Assembly (NCBI RefSeq): GCF_000802245.2
Contig: NZ_CP021080.1
Coordinates: 2,046,001 to 2,110,000, forward strand
Direction: 5' to 3'
Length of the DNA stretch: 64,000 nucleotides
DNA from: Streptomyces pluripotens
GTDB lineage: Bacteria; Actinomycetota; Actinomycetes; Streptomycetales; Streptomycetaceae
Position numbers and translations under genes: made by a program. How positions within the stretch are numbered: the first letter of the stretch is position 1; each line of letters opens with the position of its first letter. This document shows, piece by piece, positions 32,740 to 41,759 of the stretch. A model generated the notes under the pieces. That model searched no databases. It worked only from the letters and a program-made list of their open reading frames with translations, and was not told the origin of the DNA.

Positions 32740-35360
32740 TGCCCACGACCGCACCTGGTGGGGCCCTGCCCCGCCCCACGATCGTGCTCGTCGGCCATGG
32801 CATGGTCGGCCAGCGCTTCCTCGAAGCGCTGGCCGGGCACGGCCTGACCGCCACGCACCGCGTGGTCGTGTTGTGCGAGGAGCCGCGTCCGGCGTACGAC
32901 CGCGTACAACTCACCTCGTACTTCTCGGGCCGGACGCCCGAGGACCTCTCCCTGACCGACATGGAGTTCATCAAGGACCACGGCGTCGAGTTGCACCTCG
33001 GCGACCCGGCGGAGTTCGTCGACCGCGAGGTGGGGAAGGTGACGGCGCGCTCGGGCCTGGTCGTCGACTACGACGTCCTGGTGCTGGCCACCGGCTCCTA
33101 CCCGTTCGTGCCGCCGGTGCCGAACAAGGACGCGGCCGGCTGCTTCGTCTACCGCACGATCGAGGACCTGCTGGCCATCGAGGAGTACGCCAGGACAAGG
33201 GCGGCCACCGGTGCCGTGGTCGGCGGCGGCCTGCTCGGCCTGGAGGCTGCCGGCGCCCTCAAAGGCCTCGGACTCGACACCCACGTCGTGGAGTTCGCGC
33301 CGCGCCTGATGCCGGTGCAGGTGGACGAGGGCGGCGGCGCCACCCTCCTGCGCACCATCGAGGGCATGGGCCTGACCGTGCACACCGGCACGGGCACCCA
33401 GGAGATCGTGACGGACGCCTCCGGCACCGTCACCGGCATGAAGCTGTCGGACGGCTCCGCGCTCGCCACCGACATGGTGGTGTTCAGCGCCGGCGTCCGC
33501 CCCCGCGACCAGTTGGCCCGCGACTGCGGCCTGGCCACCGGCGAGCGCGGCGGCATCAGTGTCGACGAGCAGTGCCGCACGGTCACCGATCCACAGGTGT
33601 TCGCGATCGGCGAGTGCGCGCTGGCGGCGGACGGCCGGGTGTACGGCCTGGTGGCACCCGGCTACGAACAGGCCGAGACGGCAGCTGCGACGATCGCCGC
33701 CGACGAAGCGTCCTTCACCGGCGCCGACCTGTCCACCAAGCTGAAGCTGCTCGGTGTGGACGTGGCCTCCTTCGGCGACGCGCACGGCACCGCCGAGGGC
33801 TGTCTGGACGTCGTGTACTCCGACTCCCGCGCGGGCCTGTACAAGAAGCTGGTCATCGGGCGTGACGGCACGCTGCTCGGCGGCATCCTGGTCGGCGACG
33901 CGGAGGCGTACGGCACCCTGCGCGCGCTGACGGGTTCGGTGCCACCGGTCTCCCCGGAGTCCCTCGTCCTGCCCGCCGGAGCGGACTCGGGGACCGGGCT
34001 CGGCCCTTCCGCACTCCCGGACGAGGCAGTCATCTGTTCCTGCCACAACGTCAGCAAGGGCACGCTCCGCGGCGCGGTCACCGAGCACGGGTGCAGCACG
34101 GTTCCCGAGGTGAAGAAGTGCACTAAAGCCGGTACGGGCTGCGGCAGTTGCGTGAAGGTGCTGGGACAGTTGCTCGCCGCCGAACTGGAGGCGTCCGGCG
34201 TCGAGGTCGACAAGGGCCTGTGCGGGTGCTTCGCACGCACCCGCGAGGAGCTGTACGAGATCGTCCTGACCCTGCGGGTCACCTCGTTCCGGCAACTGCT
34301 GGACCGTCACGGACGCGAGGGGGCCCGGGGCGGCGACGGCTGCGAGGTCTGCAAGCCGGCGGTCGCCTCGATCATCGCCTCCCTCGCCCCGACGATCGGC
34401 GCGAGCGGCTACGTACTCGACGGCGAGCAGGCCGCCCTTCAGGACACCAACGACCACTTCCTCGCCAACCTGCAGAAGAACGGCTCGTACTCGGTCGTGC
34501 CGCGCGTCCCGGGCGGGGAGATCACCCCGGAGAAGCTGATCGTGATCGGCGAGGTCGCTAGGGACTTCGGCCTCTACACGAAGATCACCGGTGGTCAGCG
34601 GATCGACATGTTCGGCGCGCGCGTGGAACAACTCCCGCTGATCTGGGCCCGTTTGGTAGACGCTGGTTTCGAGTCCGGGCACGCCTACGGCAAGGCGCTG
34701 CGCACGGTGAAGTCCTGCGTGGGCTCCACCTGGTGCCGGTACGGGGTGCAGGACTCGGTCCGGATGGCGATCGACCTGGAGCTGCGCTACCGGGGCCTGC
34801 GGTCGCCGCACAAGCTGAAGTCCGCCGTCTCCGGGTGCGCCCGGGAGTGTGCCGAGGCCCGGTCGAAGGACTTCGGCGTGATCGCCACGGCGGGCGGCTG
34901 GAACCTGTACGTGGGCGGCAACGGCGGTGCGTCCCCGCGCCATGCGGACCTGCTCGCCCAGGACCTGTCCGACGCCGAACTGGTACGGCTGATCGACCGG
35001 TTCCTGATGTTCTACATCCGCACCGCCGACCGCCTGGAGCGCACCTCGACCTGGCTGGAGCGGATCCCGGGCGGCCTGGACCACGTACGGGACGTCCTGG
35101 TCCACGACTCGCTCGGCCTCTGCGACGAACTGGAGGCACTGATGGCGGCCCATGTCGCGAACTACCGCGACGAGTGGGCGGAGACCGTCAACAACCCGGA
35201 AAAACTGGCCCGGTTCGTGTCCTTCGTCAACACGCCGGACACCCCGGATCCGGTCGTCGCCTTCGTCCCGGAACGCGACCAGATCAAGCCCGACCTGCCG
35301 CTGCTGACCATCGGCATCCGGCCCGCCGACGACGTCCTGGAAGGAAGCGCCCAGCGATGA
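32739..35360 (+). CDS. nirB: Assimilatory nitrite reductase [NAD(P)H] large subunit
   Basis: 873 residues from the ATG overlapping the previous stop. The order of domains is FAD/NAD reductase (1-410), a BFD-like [2Fe-2S] domain ('VICSCHNVSKG...GTGCGSCVKV', about 428-480), and the nitrite/sulfite reductase ferredoxin-like and siroheme domains. The [4Fe-4S]-siroheme Cys are Cys660, Cys666, Cys700 and Cys704, the exact CX5C...CX3C spacing. It reduces nitrite to ammonium with six electrons in the cytoplasm. Translation of NirD overlaps its stop. GlnR-like box upstream of the operon. Confidence 0.95.
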   Translation: MPTTAPGGALPRPTIVLVGHGMVGQRFLEALAGHGLTATHRVVVLCEEPRPAYDRVQLTSYFSGRTPEDLSLTDMEFIKDHGVELHLGDPAEFVDREVGKVTARSGLVVDYDVLVLATGSYPFVPPVPNKDAAGCFVYRTIEDLLAIEEYARTRAATGAVVGGGLLGLEAAGALKGLGLDTHVVEFAPRLMPVQVDEGGGATLLRTIEGMGLTVHTGTGTQEIVTDASGTVTGMKLSDGSALATDMVVFSAGVRPRDQLARDCGLATGERGGISVDEQCRTVTDPQVFAIGECALAADGRVYGLVAPGYEQAETAAATIAADEASFTGADLSTKLKLLGVDVASFGDAHGTAEGCLDVVYSDSRAGLYKKLVIGRDGTLLGGILVGDAEAYGTLRALTGSVPPVSPESLVLPAGADSGTGLGPSALPDEAVICSCHNVSKGTLRGAVTEHGCSTVPEVKKCTKAGTGCGSCVKVLGQLLAAELEASGVEVDKGLCGCFARTREELYEIVLTLRVTSFRQLLDRHGREGARGGDGCEVCKPAVASIIASLAPTIGASGYVLDGEQAALQDTNDHFLANLQKNGSYSVVPRVPGGEITPEKLIVIGEVARDFGLYTKITGGQRIDMFGARVEQLPLIWARLVDAGFESGHAYGKALRTVKSCVGSTWCRYGVQDSVRMAIDLELRYRGLRSPHKLKSAVSGCARECAEARSKDFGVIATAGGWNLYVGGNGGASPRHADLLAQDLSDAELVRLIDRFLMFYIRTADRLERTSTWLERIPGGLDHVRDVLVHDSLGLCDELEALMAAHVANYRDEWAETVNNPEKLARFVSFVNTPDTPDPVVAFVPERDQIKPDLPLLTIGIRPADDVLEGSAQR

Positions 35361-35710
35361 CCCTGACACTGGAAACCACGGCCCTGAAAGTCCAGCTCCG
35401 GTTGACCGAAGGTTGGTTCACGGCATGCGAGCTGAGCGCGCTGCCCCCGGGGCGCGGGGTGGCCGTCCTGCTGCCGGACGGCCACCAGGTCGCCCTCTTC
35501 CGCGACCGCGCCGACCGCCTGTACGCCATCGACAACCGCGACCCCTTCACCGGCGCTGCCGTCCTCTCCCGCGGCCTGACCGGCACCCACGAGGGTCGCC
35601 CGTTCGTGGCCTCCCCCCTGCTCAAACAGCGCTTCGACCTGGTCGACGGGGAATGTCTGGACGACGCATCGGTAAGGGTGGCGGTGTACGAGGTGCGCAG
35701 CTCGGTCTGA
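35357..35710 (+). CDS. nirD: Nitrite reductase small subunit
   Basis: 117 residues from ATG 35357, overlapping the NirB stop by ATGA. A Rieske-like beta fold ('LPPGRGVAVLLPDGHQVALFR', 'LYAIDNRDPFTGAAVLSRGL', 'PFVASPLLKQRFDLVDGEC'). The Cys/His ligands of true Rieske proteins are absent (Asn-Arg-Asp-Pro-Phe in place of CxH), as is normal for NirD, so no cluster is expected. It stabilises or modulates NirB. Confidence 0.92.
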   Translation: MTLTLETTALKVQLRLTEGWFTACELSALPPGRGVAVLLPDGHQVALFRDRADRLYAIDNRDPFTGAAVLSRGLTGTHEGRPFVASPLLKQRFDLVDGECLDDASVRVAVYEVRSSV

Positions 35711-36065
35711 CCCTGCTCGACCGGCATCAGGACCGGAACGACCCTCGTGATCCCGACGGGGTCCGCCTCCGCCTCCGGCAGCGTCTGTGCGCGTCTCGTC
35801 CGGCCTGCGCCCCGCAAAAGCGGGACCCCGGGAGCAGCCGTCACGACCGGGTCGCACCGCATCCGGACGTCGGGGGTCACCATCATCCGGCATGAGGCGT
35901 GCGCAACCGACGAGGCCCTCCTCGTCGCACCCGTGGCACAGGGGTCGCCCCGAGGCCGCCTCCCCGCCGACACCCACCCGAAAACGGCCGCCAACTTTTT
36001 CGCCCTGAGGTGCATCCAACCCGGTGACCCGATTCACCCATTCGCCGATTGGAGGCGGATGCACC
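35711..36065. other. 355 bp intergenic stretch
   Basis: No coding frame on either strand has a start signal or family resemblance. The right end carries the ribosome site GGAGG (36050-36054) of the next gene. No strong hairpin was seen after nirD. Confidence 0.5.
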
Positions 36066-36629
36066 ATGTCCCAGTCTCTGCACACTCGACGCGTCACCCG
36101 GCGCGGCGCGACCACCGCAGTGGCCGCTGCTCTCTTGGCTCTCACGACGGCGGGAGCCGCGTGGAGCGCGACCCCGACGACGCCGCGTACGGCACCACAC
36201 GCGGCGGCACGGGCCTCGTCCCGGGCGCACACCTGTACCGTGAACGACCTCTACCTGTCCATGGGCCGCAAGGAGGGAGCGGCAGGGTCGGTCTACTGGC
36301 CGATCCGGTTCACCAACACCAGCACGAGAAGTTGCGCCCTGCGCGGCTACCCGGGTGTCAGCGCTCTCGATTCCGCCCATCGACAGATCGGACCGGCCGC
36401 TACGCGTAGCGGAAGCTCGTATTCCACAGTGATGCTCGCTCCCGGCCGCTCCGCCTCCGCCGTCATACGCACCACCAACGGCCCCATAGGCGGCCCGTGC
36501 CTGCGCACCAGCACCTACGTGCGCGTCTATCCGCCCGCCTCGTACCGCGCGGTGCTCGTCCCTGCCCACTGGAAGACCTGCTCCAACACCTTCCAGGTGG
36601 GCCCGGTCAACCTGCAAGGCGTCCTCTGA
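36066..36629 (+). CDS. Secreted DUF4232 protein
   Basis: 187 residues from ATG 36066 (GGAGG 11 bases upstream); an in-frame ATG at 36024 lacks a site. A signal peptide with Arg-rich n-region and Ala/Leu core (about 10-38) ends near 'AAWSA|TP'. The mature part has four Cys and the DUF4232 pattern: 'YWPIRFTNTSTRSCALRGYPGVSALD', then 'SASAVIRTTN' and 'CSNTFQVGPV'. These small beta-rich proteins are common in Streptomyces secretomes and their function is unknown. Confidence 0.8.
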   Translation: MSQSLHTRRVTRRGATTAVAAALLALTTAGAAWSATPTTPRTAPHAAARASSRAHTCTVNDLYLSMGRKEGAAGSVYWPIRFTNTSTRSCALRGYPGVSALDSAHRQIGPAATRSGSSYSTVMLAPGRSASAVIRTTNGPIGGPCLRTSTYVRVYPPASYRAVLVPAHWKTCSNTFQVGPVNLQGVL

Positions 36630-36680
36630 TCTCGGACGGGCAGGTCCCGATTCCGGGACCCTGCGCGTGCACGGCGCACC

Positions 36681-36711
36681 GGAGGCCCTGTGGGTGATCC
36701 ACAGGGCCTCC
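36681..36711. terminator. Perfect 13-bp stem after the DUF4232 gene
   Basis: GGAGGCCCTGTGG and CCACAGGGCCTCC pair fully around GTGAT. No T-run. First of three hairpins in the gap before the convergent ppdK. Confidence 0.8.
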
Positions 36712-36790
36712 GGCTCCGCCCCTGATCCACGTCGCTCTTCCCTCGGCGGTGCCGGGGCCTGTCGGGAGTTGGTAGGGGACCGCCATGCCG

Positions 36791-36826
36791 GAGGGGCGGC
36801 ACCCCCCGCACGGGGTGCCGCCCCTC
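36791..36826. terminator. Perfect 15-bp stem with T-rich tail
   Basis: GAGGGGCGGCACCCC (36791-36805) and GGGGTGCCGCCCCTC (36812-36826) pair fully around a 6-base loop, followed by CTCTTTCG. Best candidate for the plus-strand terminator of the DUF4232 gene. Confidence 0.8.
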
Positions 36827-36840
36827 CTCTTTCGTGCACC

Positions 36841-36885
36841 GGAGCCGCCGCCGATCGGTGAGGGTCGGGGACCAACGGCGGCTCC
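36841..36885. terminator. 10-bp stem downstream of ppdK
   Basis: GGAGCCGCCG and CGGCGGCTCC are perfect complements with a 25-base loop. It lies about 150 bases beyond the ppdK stop in the minus direction. The rest of 36886-37036 shows nothing clear. Confidence 0.45.
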
Positions 36886-37036
36886 GGGGTTCAACGGGCC
36901 CGCAGGAGCCCGTGCGGTCGCGCCAAGCCCCTCGCGGTGCAGAAGCGCCCAGAAGGGGCGCGAAGAGCCGCGCGAGGGGCCACGGCGGTGCCGCAGACCA
37001 CTGACGGTACGCGGCGCGGCACTTCCCGCGGACCGC

Positions 37037-39757
37037 TCAACGGTGGTCGCTGCCCGCCGCCTGCGTGGCCGCGCGGCCGGCCTCCAGGCGGGCGACCGGG
37101 ATGCGGAACGGTGAGCAGGAGACGTAGTCCAGGCCGACCTCGTGGAAGAAGTGGACCGACTCCGGGTCGCCGCCGTGCTCGCCGCACACGCCGAGCTTCA
37201 GGTCGGGACGGGTGCGCCGGCCCGCTTCCGCCGCCGCCTTCACCAGCGAGCCGACGCCGTCCTTGTCGATCGTCTCAAAGGGGGAGACGCCGAAGATGCC
37301 CTTCTCCAGGTAGGCCGTGAAGAAGGAGGCCTCGACGTCGTCGCGGCTGAAGCCCCACACCGTCTGGGTGAGGTCGTTCGTGCCGAAGCTGAAGAACTCG
37401 GCGGCCTCGGCGATCTGACCGGCGGTCAGTGCGGCGCGCGGCAGCTCGATCATCGTGCCGATCGCGAGCTTGAGCTCGGTGCCGGTGGCCGCCTGCACCT
37501 CGCCGATGACCTTGTCGGCTTCCTCGCGGACGATCTCCAGCTCCTGCACCGTCCCGACGAGCGGAATCATGATCTCGGCGCGCGGGTCGCCCTTGGCCGC
37601 CTTGCGCTCGGCCGCGGCTTCGGCGATCGCACGGACCTGCATCGTGAACAGGCCGGGAATCACGAGGCCCAGACGTACACCGCGCAGGCCCAGCATCGGG
37701 TTCTGCTCGTGCAGACGGTGTACCGCCTGCAGCAGCCGGAGCTCGTTCTCGTGCGGCTCCTGGCGGGACTCGGCGAGGGCGACGCGGACGGAGAGTTCCG
37801 TGATGTCCGGCAGGAACTCGTGCAGCGGGGGGTCCAGGAGGCGGATGGTGACGGGCAGACCGTCCATCGCCTCGAACAGCTCGACGAAGTCCTTCTTCTG
37901 CAGCGGCAGCAGGGCCTTCAGGGACTCCTCGCGCTCCCCCTCGGTGTCGGCGAGGATCAGGCGCTCCACCAGCTCGCGGCGGTCGCCGAGGAACATGTGC
38001 TCCGTGCGGCACAAGCCGATGCCCTGGGCGCCGAAGCGCCGGGCCCGCAGCGCGTCCTCCGCGTTGTCGGCGTTGGCGCGTACCCGCAGCCGGCGCTTGC
38101 GGTCGGCGAAGGCCATCATGCGGTGGACCGCCTCGACGAGTTCGTCGGCGTCGTCGGCGCCCGGGTGCATCCGGCCCTCGAAGTACTCCACGACCGGGGA
38201 CGGCACGACCGGGACCTCGCCCAGGTACACCTTTCCGCTGGAACCGTCGATGGAGATCAGGTCACCCTCCTCCACCACGTGGCCGCCGGGAATCGTCATG
38301 CGGCGGCGCTTGGTGTCGACCTCCAGCTCTTCGGCACCACAGACGCAGGTCTTGCCCATACCGCGGGCGACGACGGCAGCGTGGGACGTCTTGCCGCCAC
38401 GGGAGGTGAGGATGCCCTCGGCCGCGATCATGCCGTCGAGGTCGTCGGGGTTGGTCTCGCGGCGAACCAGGATGACCTTCTCGCCTGAGCGTGACCACTT
38501 CACGGCGGTGTACGAGTCGAAGACCGCCTTGCCGAAGGCGGCGCCCGGCGACGCCGCGATACCGCGCGCGACCCGCTCGACCTTCGCCTGCTCGTCGAAG
38601 CGCGGGAACATCAGCTGTGCAAGCTGGGCGCCCGTGACCCGCTGGAGCGCCTCGGTCTCGTCGATCAGGCCCTGGTCCACCAGCTGGGTGGCGATGCGGA
38701 AGGCGGCACCGGCGGTGCGCTTGCCCACGCGTGTCTGGAGCATCCAGAGCTGCCCGCGCTCGATGGTGAACTCGATGTCGCAGAGATCCTTGTAGTGATT
38801 CTCCAGGGTCTCCATGATCTGCATGAGCTGGTCGTACGACTTCTTGTCGATCTGCTCCAGCTCCGCCAGCGGGACCGTGTTGCGGATACCCGCGACCACG
38901 TCCTCGCCCTGCGCGTTCTGCAGGTAGTCACCGTAGACGCCCTGGTGACCGGAGGCGGGGTCTCGGGTGAAGGCCACCCCGGTGCCGGAGTCGGGGCCGA
39001 GGTTGCCGAAGACCATCGAGCAGACGTTGACCGCCGTGCCCAGGTCGTGCGGGATGCGCTCCTGACGACGGTAGAGCTTGGCACGGTCGCCGTTCCAAGA
39101 GTCGAAGACCGCCTTGATGGCGAGGTCCATCTGCTCACGCGGGTCCTGGGGGAAGTCCCGGCCGGCTTCCTTCTTGACGATCTTCTTGAAGGTGGTGACC
39201 AGCTTCTTCAGGTCCGCAGCCACCAGGTCGGTATCGACCGTGACCTTCTTGGCCTCCTTGGCCTTGTCGATGGCCTCCTCGAAGAGGTCGCCGTCGACGC
39301 CGAGGACGGTCTTGCCGAACATCTGGATGAGGCGGCGGTAGGAGTCCCAGGCGAACCGCTCGTCGCCCGCCTGTTGGGCCAGCCCCTGCACCGACCTGTC
39401 AGAGAGGCCGATGTTCAGGACGGTGTCCATCATGCCCGGCATGGAGAACTTGGCGCCGGAACGGACCGACACCAGCAGGGGGTTGTCGGGCTGACCGAGC
39501 TTCTTGCCCATCTTCTGCTCGAGGGCGTCAAGGTGCGCACTCACCTCGTCACGCAGTGCCGCGGGCTCCTCACCGCTCCCCAGGTAGACCTTGCAGGCCT
39601 CGGTGGTGATGGTGAAGCCGGGAGGGACCGGAAGACCCAGGTTGGTCATCTCGGCGAGGTTGGCACCCTTGCCACCGAGGAGGTCCTTGAGGTCCTTGTT
39701 GCCCTCGGTGAAGTCGTAAACGAACTTCGCTACGTGGGGTTCTTTGTTTTCCGACAC
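37037..39757 (-). CDS. ppdK: Pyruvate, phosphate dikinase
   Basis: 906 residues, GTG 39757 with AAGGAG nine bases upstream. An N-terminal ATP-grasp domain ('LLGGKGANLAEMTNLGLPVPPGFTI', 'SVRSGAKFSMPGMMDTVLNIGL'), a swivelling phosphohistidine domain with 'GGKTSHAAVVARGMGKTC' (His about 458), and a C-terminal PEP/pyruvate barrel with Cys about 858 in 'CGEHGGDPESV'. It interconverts pyruvate, ATP and phosphate with PEP, AMP and PPi. The length is that of bacterial PPDK and all key residues are present. Monocistronic, with hairpins downstream. Confidence 0.97.
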   Translation of the reverse strand: MSENKEPHVAKFVYDFTEGNKDLKDLLGGKGANLAEMTNLGLPVPPGFTITTEACKVYLGSGEEPAALRDEVSAHLDALEQKMGKKLGQPDNPLLVSVRSGAKFSMPGMMDTVLNIGLSDRSVQGLAQQAGDERFAWDSYRRLIQMFGKTVLGVDGDLFEEAIDKAKEAKKVTVDTDLVAADLKKLVTTFKKIVKKEAGRDFPQDPREQMDLAIKAVFDSWNGDRAKLYRRQERIPHDLGTAVNVCSMVFGNLGPDSGTGVAFTRDPASGHQGVYGDYLQNAQGEDVVAGIRNTVPLAELEQIDKKSYDQLMQIMETLENHYKDLCDIEFTIERGQLWMLQTRVGKRTAGAAFRIATQLVDQGLIDETEALQRVTGAQLAQLMFPRFDEQAKVERVARGIAASPGAAFGKAVFDSYTAVKWSRSGEKVILVRRETNPDDLDGMIAAEGILTSRGGKTSHAAVVARGMGKTCVCGAEELEVDTKRRRMTIPGGHVVEEGDLISIDGSSGKVYLGEVPVVPSPVVEYFEGRMHPGADDADELVEAVHRMMAFADRKRRLRVRANADNAEDALRARRFGAQGIGLCRTEHMFLGDRRELVERLILADTEGEREESLKALLPLQKKDFVELFEAMDGLPVTIRLLDPPLHEFLPDITELSVRVALAESRQEPHENELRLLQAVHRLHEQNPMLGLRGVRLGLVIPGLFTMQVRAIAEAAAERKAAKGDPRAEIMIPLVGTVQELEIVREEADKVIGEVQAATGTELKLAIGTMIELPRAALTAGQIAEAAEFFSFGTNDLTQTVWGFSRDDVEASFFTAYLEKGIFGVSPFETIDKDGVGSLVKAAAEAGRRTRPDLKLGVCGEHGGDPESVHFFHEVGLDYVSCSPFRIPVARLEAGRAATQAAGSDHR

Positions 39758-39991
39758 GGGTCTCGACTCCTTGAGGCCGCGGTGGCTGCCCTGACGGCGA
39801 GGAACATACCCAGATCAAAGGTCTGTGGGTACGTCCACTTGTGCGTCATGCGCCTGTAACCACCCGTCCGCCAGCGGATCGAAAGTCAAGGCTGGGCAAG
39901 CCGAGCCAGCCGGATGTTTTCACTTCTTGAACATAAGATCCCGCCCGAGGGCGGCTCCTTGCTCACTTGAGTACCTCTAGGCACGATTGAG

Positions 39992-40012
39992 TTCGATCGA
40001 TGAACGATCGAA
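39992..40012. promoter_or_regulatory. Perfect AT-rich palindrome upstream of ppdK
   Basis: TTCGATCG and CGATCGAA flank ATGAA. AT-rich symmetry is rare in this GC-rich DNA. It could be an operator for ppdK (start 235 bases away), or part of a composite hairpin with the next inverted repeat. Confidence 0.45.
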
Positions 40013-40035
40013 GGGTGGCACCGAGTGCCACCCTT
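40011..40035. terminator. Hairpin AAGGGTGGCAC / GTGCCACCCTT
   Basis: An 11-bp perfect stem with a 3-base loop, followed by T then GG on the plus strand and by TCGATCG on the minus strand. Probably the terminator of leftward transcription reading from the ROK gene towards ppdK. Confidence 0.55.
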
Positions 40036-40407
40036 TGGAGAAGTGCAGTCGCACATGATCCGCTCATCTGAGCGCAACCCTTATCAGAGGTGGCGAGAAT
40101 CACGCTCCTGGAGCGGGCCGGGTTTCACCATGCGGACGCACGGCCCGCCACCGGAAACACACGGCGAACGAACCCGTCACGCGTGCCGCTCCCACCGGCG
40201 CAGCACCCGCCACGAGGGCCAGCACAGCCACCGGTGCGCGAACCGTCACGGGGGGGGCGGCACCAGCATTGGCGCCGAAATCCGCCGGACAAGCCATGGA
40301 GAGGTCTGCAGAACCGACGCAGGGCCGCCCTGGACTGCCGTGGGTCGGCCGCCGAGGTGCCGTTGAGCCACCGTCCACACAGTCGCTGAGATGCCGTGGG
40401 TCTGCCG

Positions 40408-41634
40408 TCACACCCCCATCGCGCTGAGTCGCTCCTCCACCCGCTCGGGTGCGTACAGATGCTCCACGACCAGCGCCCCCGCCCCTATGAGTCCTGCCCG
40501 CTCCCCCAGCCGGGACGTGACGACGTCCAGGTGGGCCGTGGAGCGCGGCAGTGCCCGCTGGTACAGCAATTCGCGCACACCGGTGAGGAAGGGTGTTCCC
40601 GCCAGATCACCCGCGATCATCAGCACGCCCGGGTTGAGCAGCGTCACGACCGTCGCCAACACGTCGCCCACCTGCCGCCCGGCCTCCCGGGCCAGCGCCG
40701 CGGCCTCCGGGTGCCCGGCGGCCAACAGGTCCCGCACATCGGAGCCGGAGGCGGCCGGTACGCCGGACTCGGCCAGCCGCCGTGCCACGGCACCGCCGCT
40801 CGCGACGGCCGCGAGGCAGCCGTACGAGCCGCACCGGCACAACGCGTCCGTACCGACCCGGATGTGCCCGATGTCGCCGGCGCCGCCATCGACGCCGCGG
40901 TAGATCGAGCCGCCGACCACGACCCCGGCTCCGATGCCGGTGGAGACCTTGACCAGGACGAACGCGGTGCAGTCGAGGTGGCCGGTGCGCTGTTCGCCGT
41001 AGGCCATCAGATTGGCGTCGTTGTCCACCAGAACCGGGACCGCGAGCACGCCGGTGTGCTCGGTGAAGGCACGGGAGAGACGGCCCCTTATGTCGTAGCC
41101 GTCCCAGCCGGGCATGATCGGGGGCTGGACGACCCTTCCGGTCTCGCTGTCCACCGGGCCCGGCACCGCGAGCCCGATTCCGCACACCTCCGCCGCCAGG
41201 ACCCCCGCCTTCTCCACCAACTCGGCGAACCAGCGACCCAGTTCACTGAGCACCGCCTCCGGCCCGTCCTCCACCACGAGGGTGCCGGCGTGCTCGGCGA
41301 GGATCTCGCCGGTCAGGGTGAGGACGGCTGCGCGGGCGTGCCGGGTATCGAGGTCCGCGGCGAGGACCACGGCATGGGAGTCGTCGAACTCCAAGGTGAT
41401 GGAGGGGCGTCCGCCGAGCGGCGAGCCGACCGGCCCCCCGGCGCCCTCGCGCAGCCAGCCGGCCCGGAACAGCCGGTCCAGACGCTGGCCGACGGTGGCA
41501 CGGGACAGTCCGGTCGCCTGCTGGAGCGCGCCGCGCGTCACGGCCCGTCCGCTGCGCACCAGTTCGAGCAGATCGCCGATGCCGGTCTGACTCCCGCTCT
41601 TCCCGGTCCTTCCCGGACGTCCAGTCATGCGCAC
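40408..41634 (-). CDS. ROK-family transcriptional regulator
   Basis: 408 residues. An N-terminal winged HTH ('AVTRGALQQATGLSRATVGQRLDRLFRAGWL', about 31-62) precedes a ROK kinase-fold domain. The ATP-type loop is 'AADLDTRHARAAVLTLTGE', the substrate region 'LVDNDANLMAYGE', and the zinc motif 'GHIRV...CRCGSYGCLAA' (CxCGxxGC plus His). Such proteins (NagC/XylR type) sense sugars. It diverges from two glycoside hydrolase genes 126 bases away, which it probably controls; the AT-rich stretch at 41660-41694 between them is the likely shared promoter-operator. Confidence 0.88.
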   Translation of the reverse strand: MRMTGRPGRTGKSGSQTGIGDLLELVRSGRAVTRGALQQATGLSRATVGQRLDRLFRAGWLREGAGGPVGSPLGGRPSITLEFDDSHAVVLAADLDTRHARAAVLTLTGEILAEHAGTLVVEDGPEAVLSELGRWFAELVEKAGVLAAEVCGIGLAVPGPVDSETGRVVQPPIMPGWDGYDIRGRLSRAFTEHTGVLAVPVLVDNDANLMAYGEQRTGHLDCTAFVLVKVSTGIGAGVVVGGSIYRGVDGGAGDIGHIRVGTDALCRCGSYGCLAAVASGGAVARRLAESGVPAASGSDVRDLLAAGHPEAAALAREAGRQVGDVLATVVTLLNPGVLMIAGDLAGTPFLTGVRELLYQRALPRSTAHLDVVTSRLGERAGLIGAGALVVEHLYAPERVEERLSAMGV

Positions 41635-41759
41635 CCCCTTGTGTTTCCCAAGCCTGCATTACATATTGAGTTTTGCGTGTTAAGTAGACGTAACCCTACG
41701 GTAGCTACAACCAAACCCGGTCGGTCCGGCCGGACGTCTTCGTTTTCGGGGAGCCCCGA

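Larger units (their letters stand above)
39758..40407. other. 650 bp gap between ppdK and the ROK gene
   Basis: Both flanking genes read leftward, so the left part (39758-39900) holds the ppdK promoter and the right part should hold the ROK gene's end. A palindrome cluster sits at 39992-40035. The stretch 40,040-40,400 has open frames on both strands, but none with a start signal or protein-like sequence. Confidence 0.5.

Noticed and set aside
35357..35710. NirD as a true Rieske iron-sulfur protein
   Set aside because: The CxH...CxxH ligands are absent; this is the normal state of NirD and not decay.
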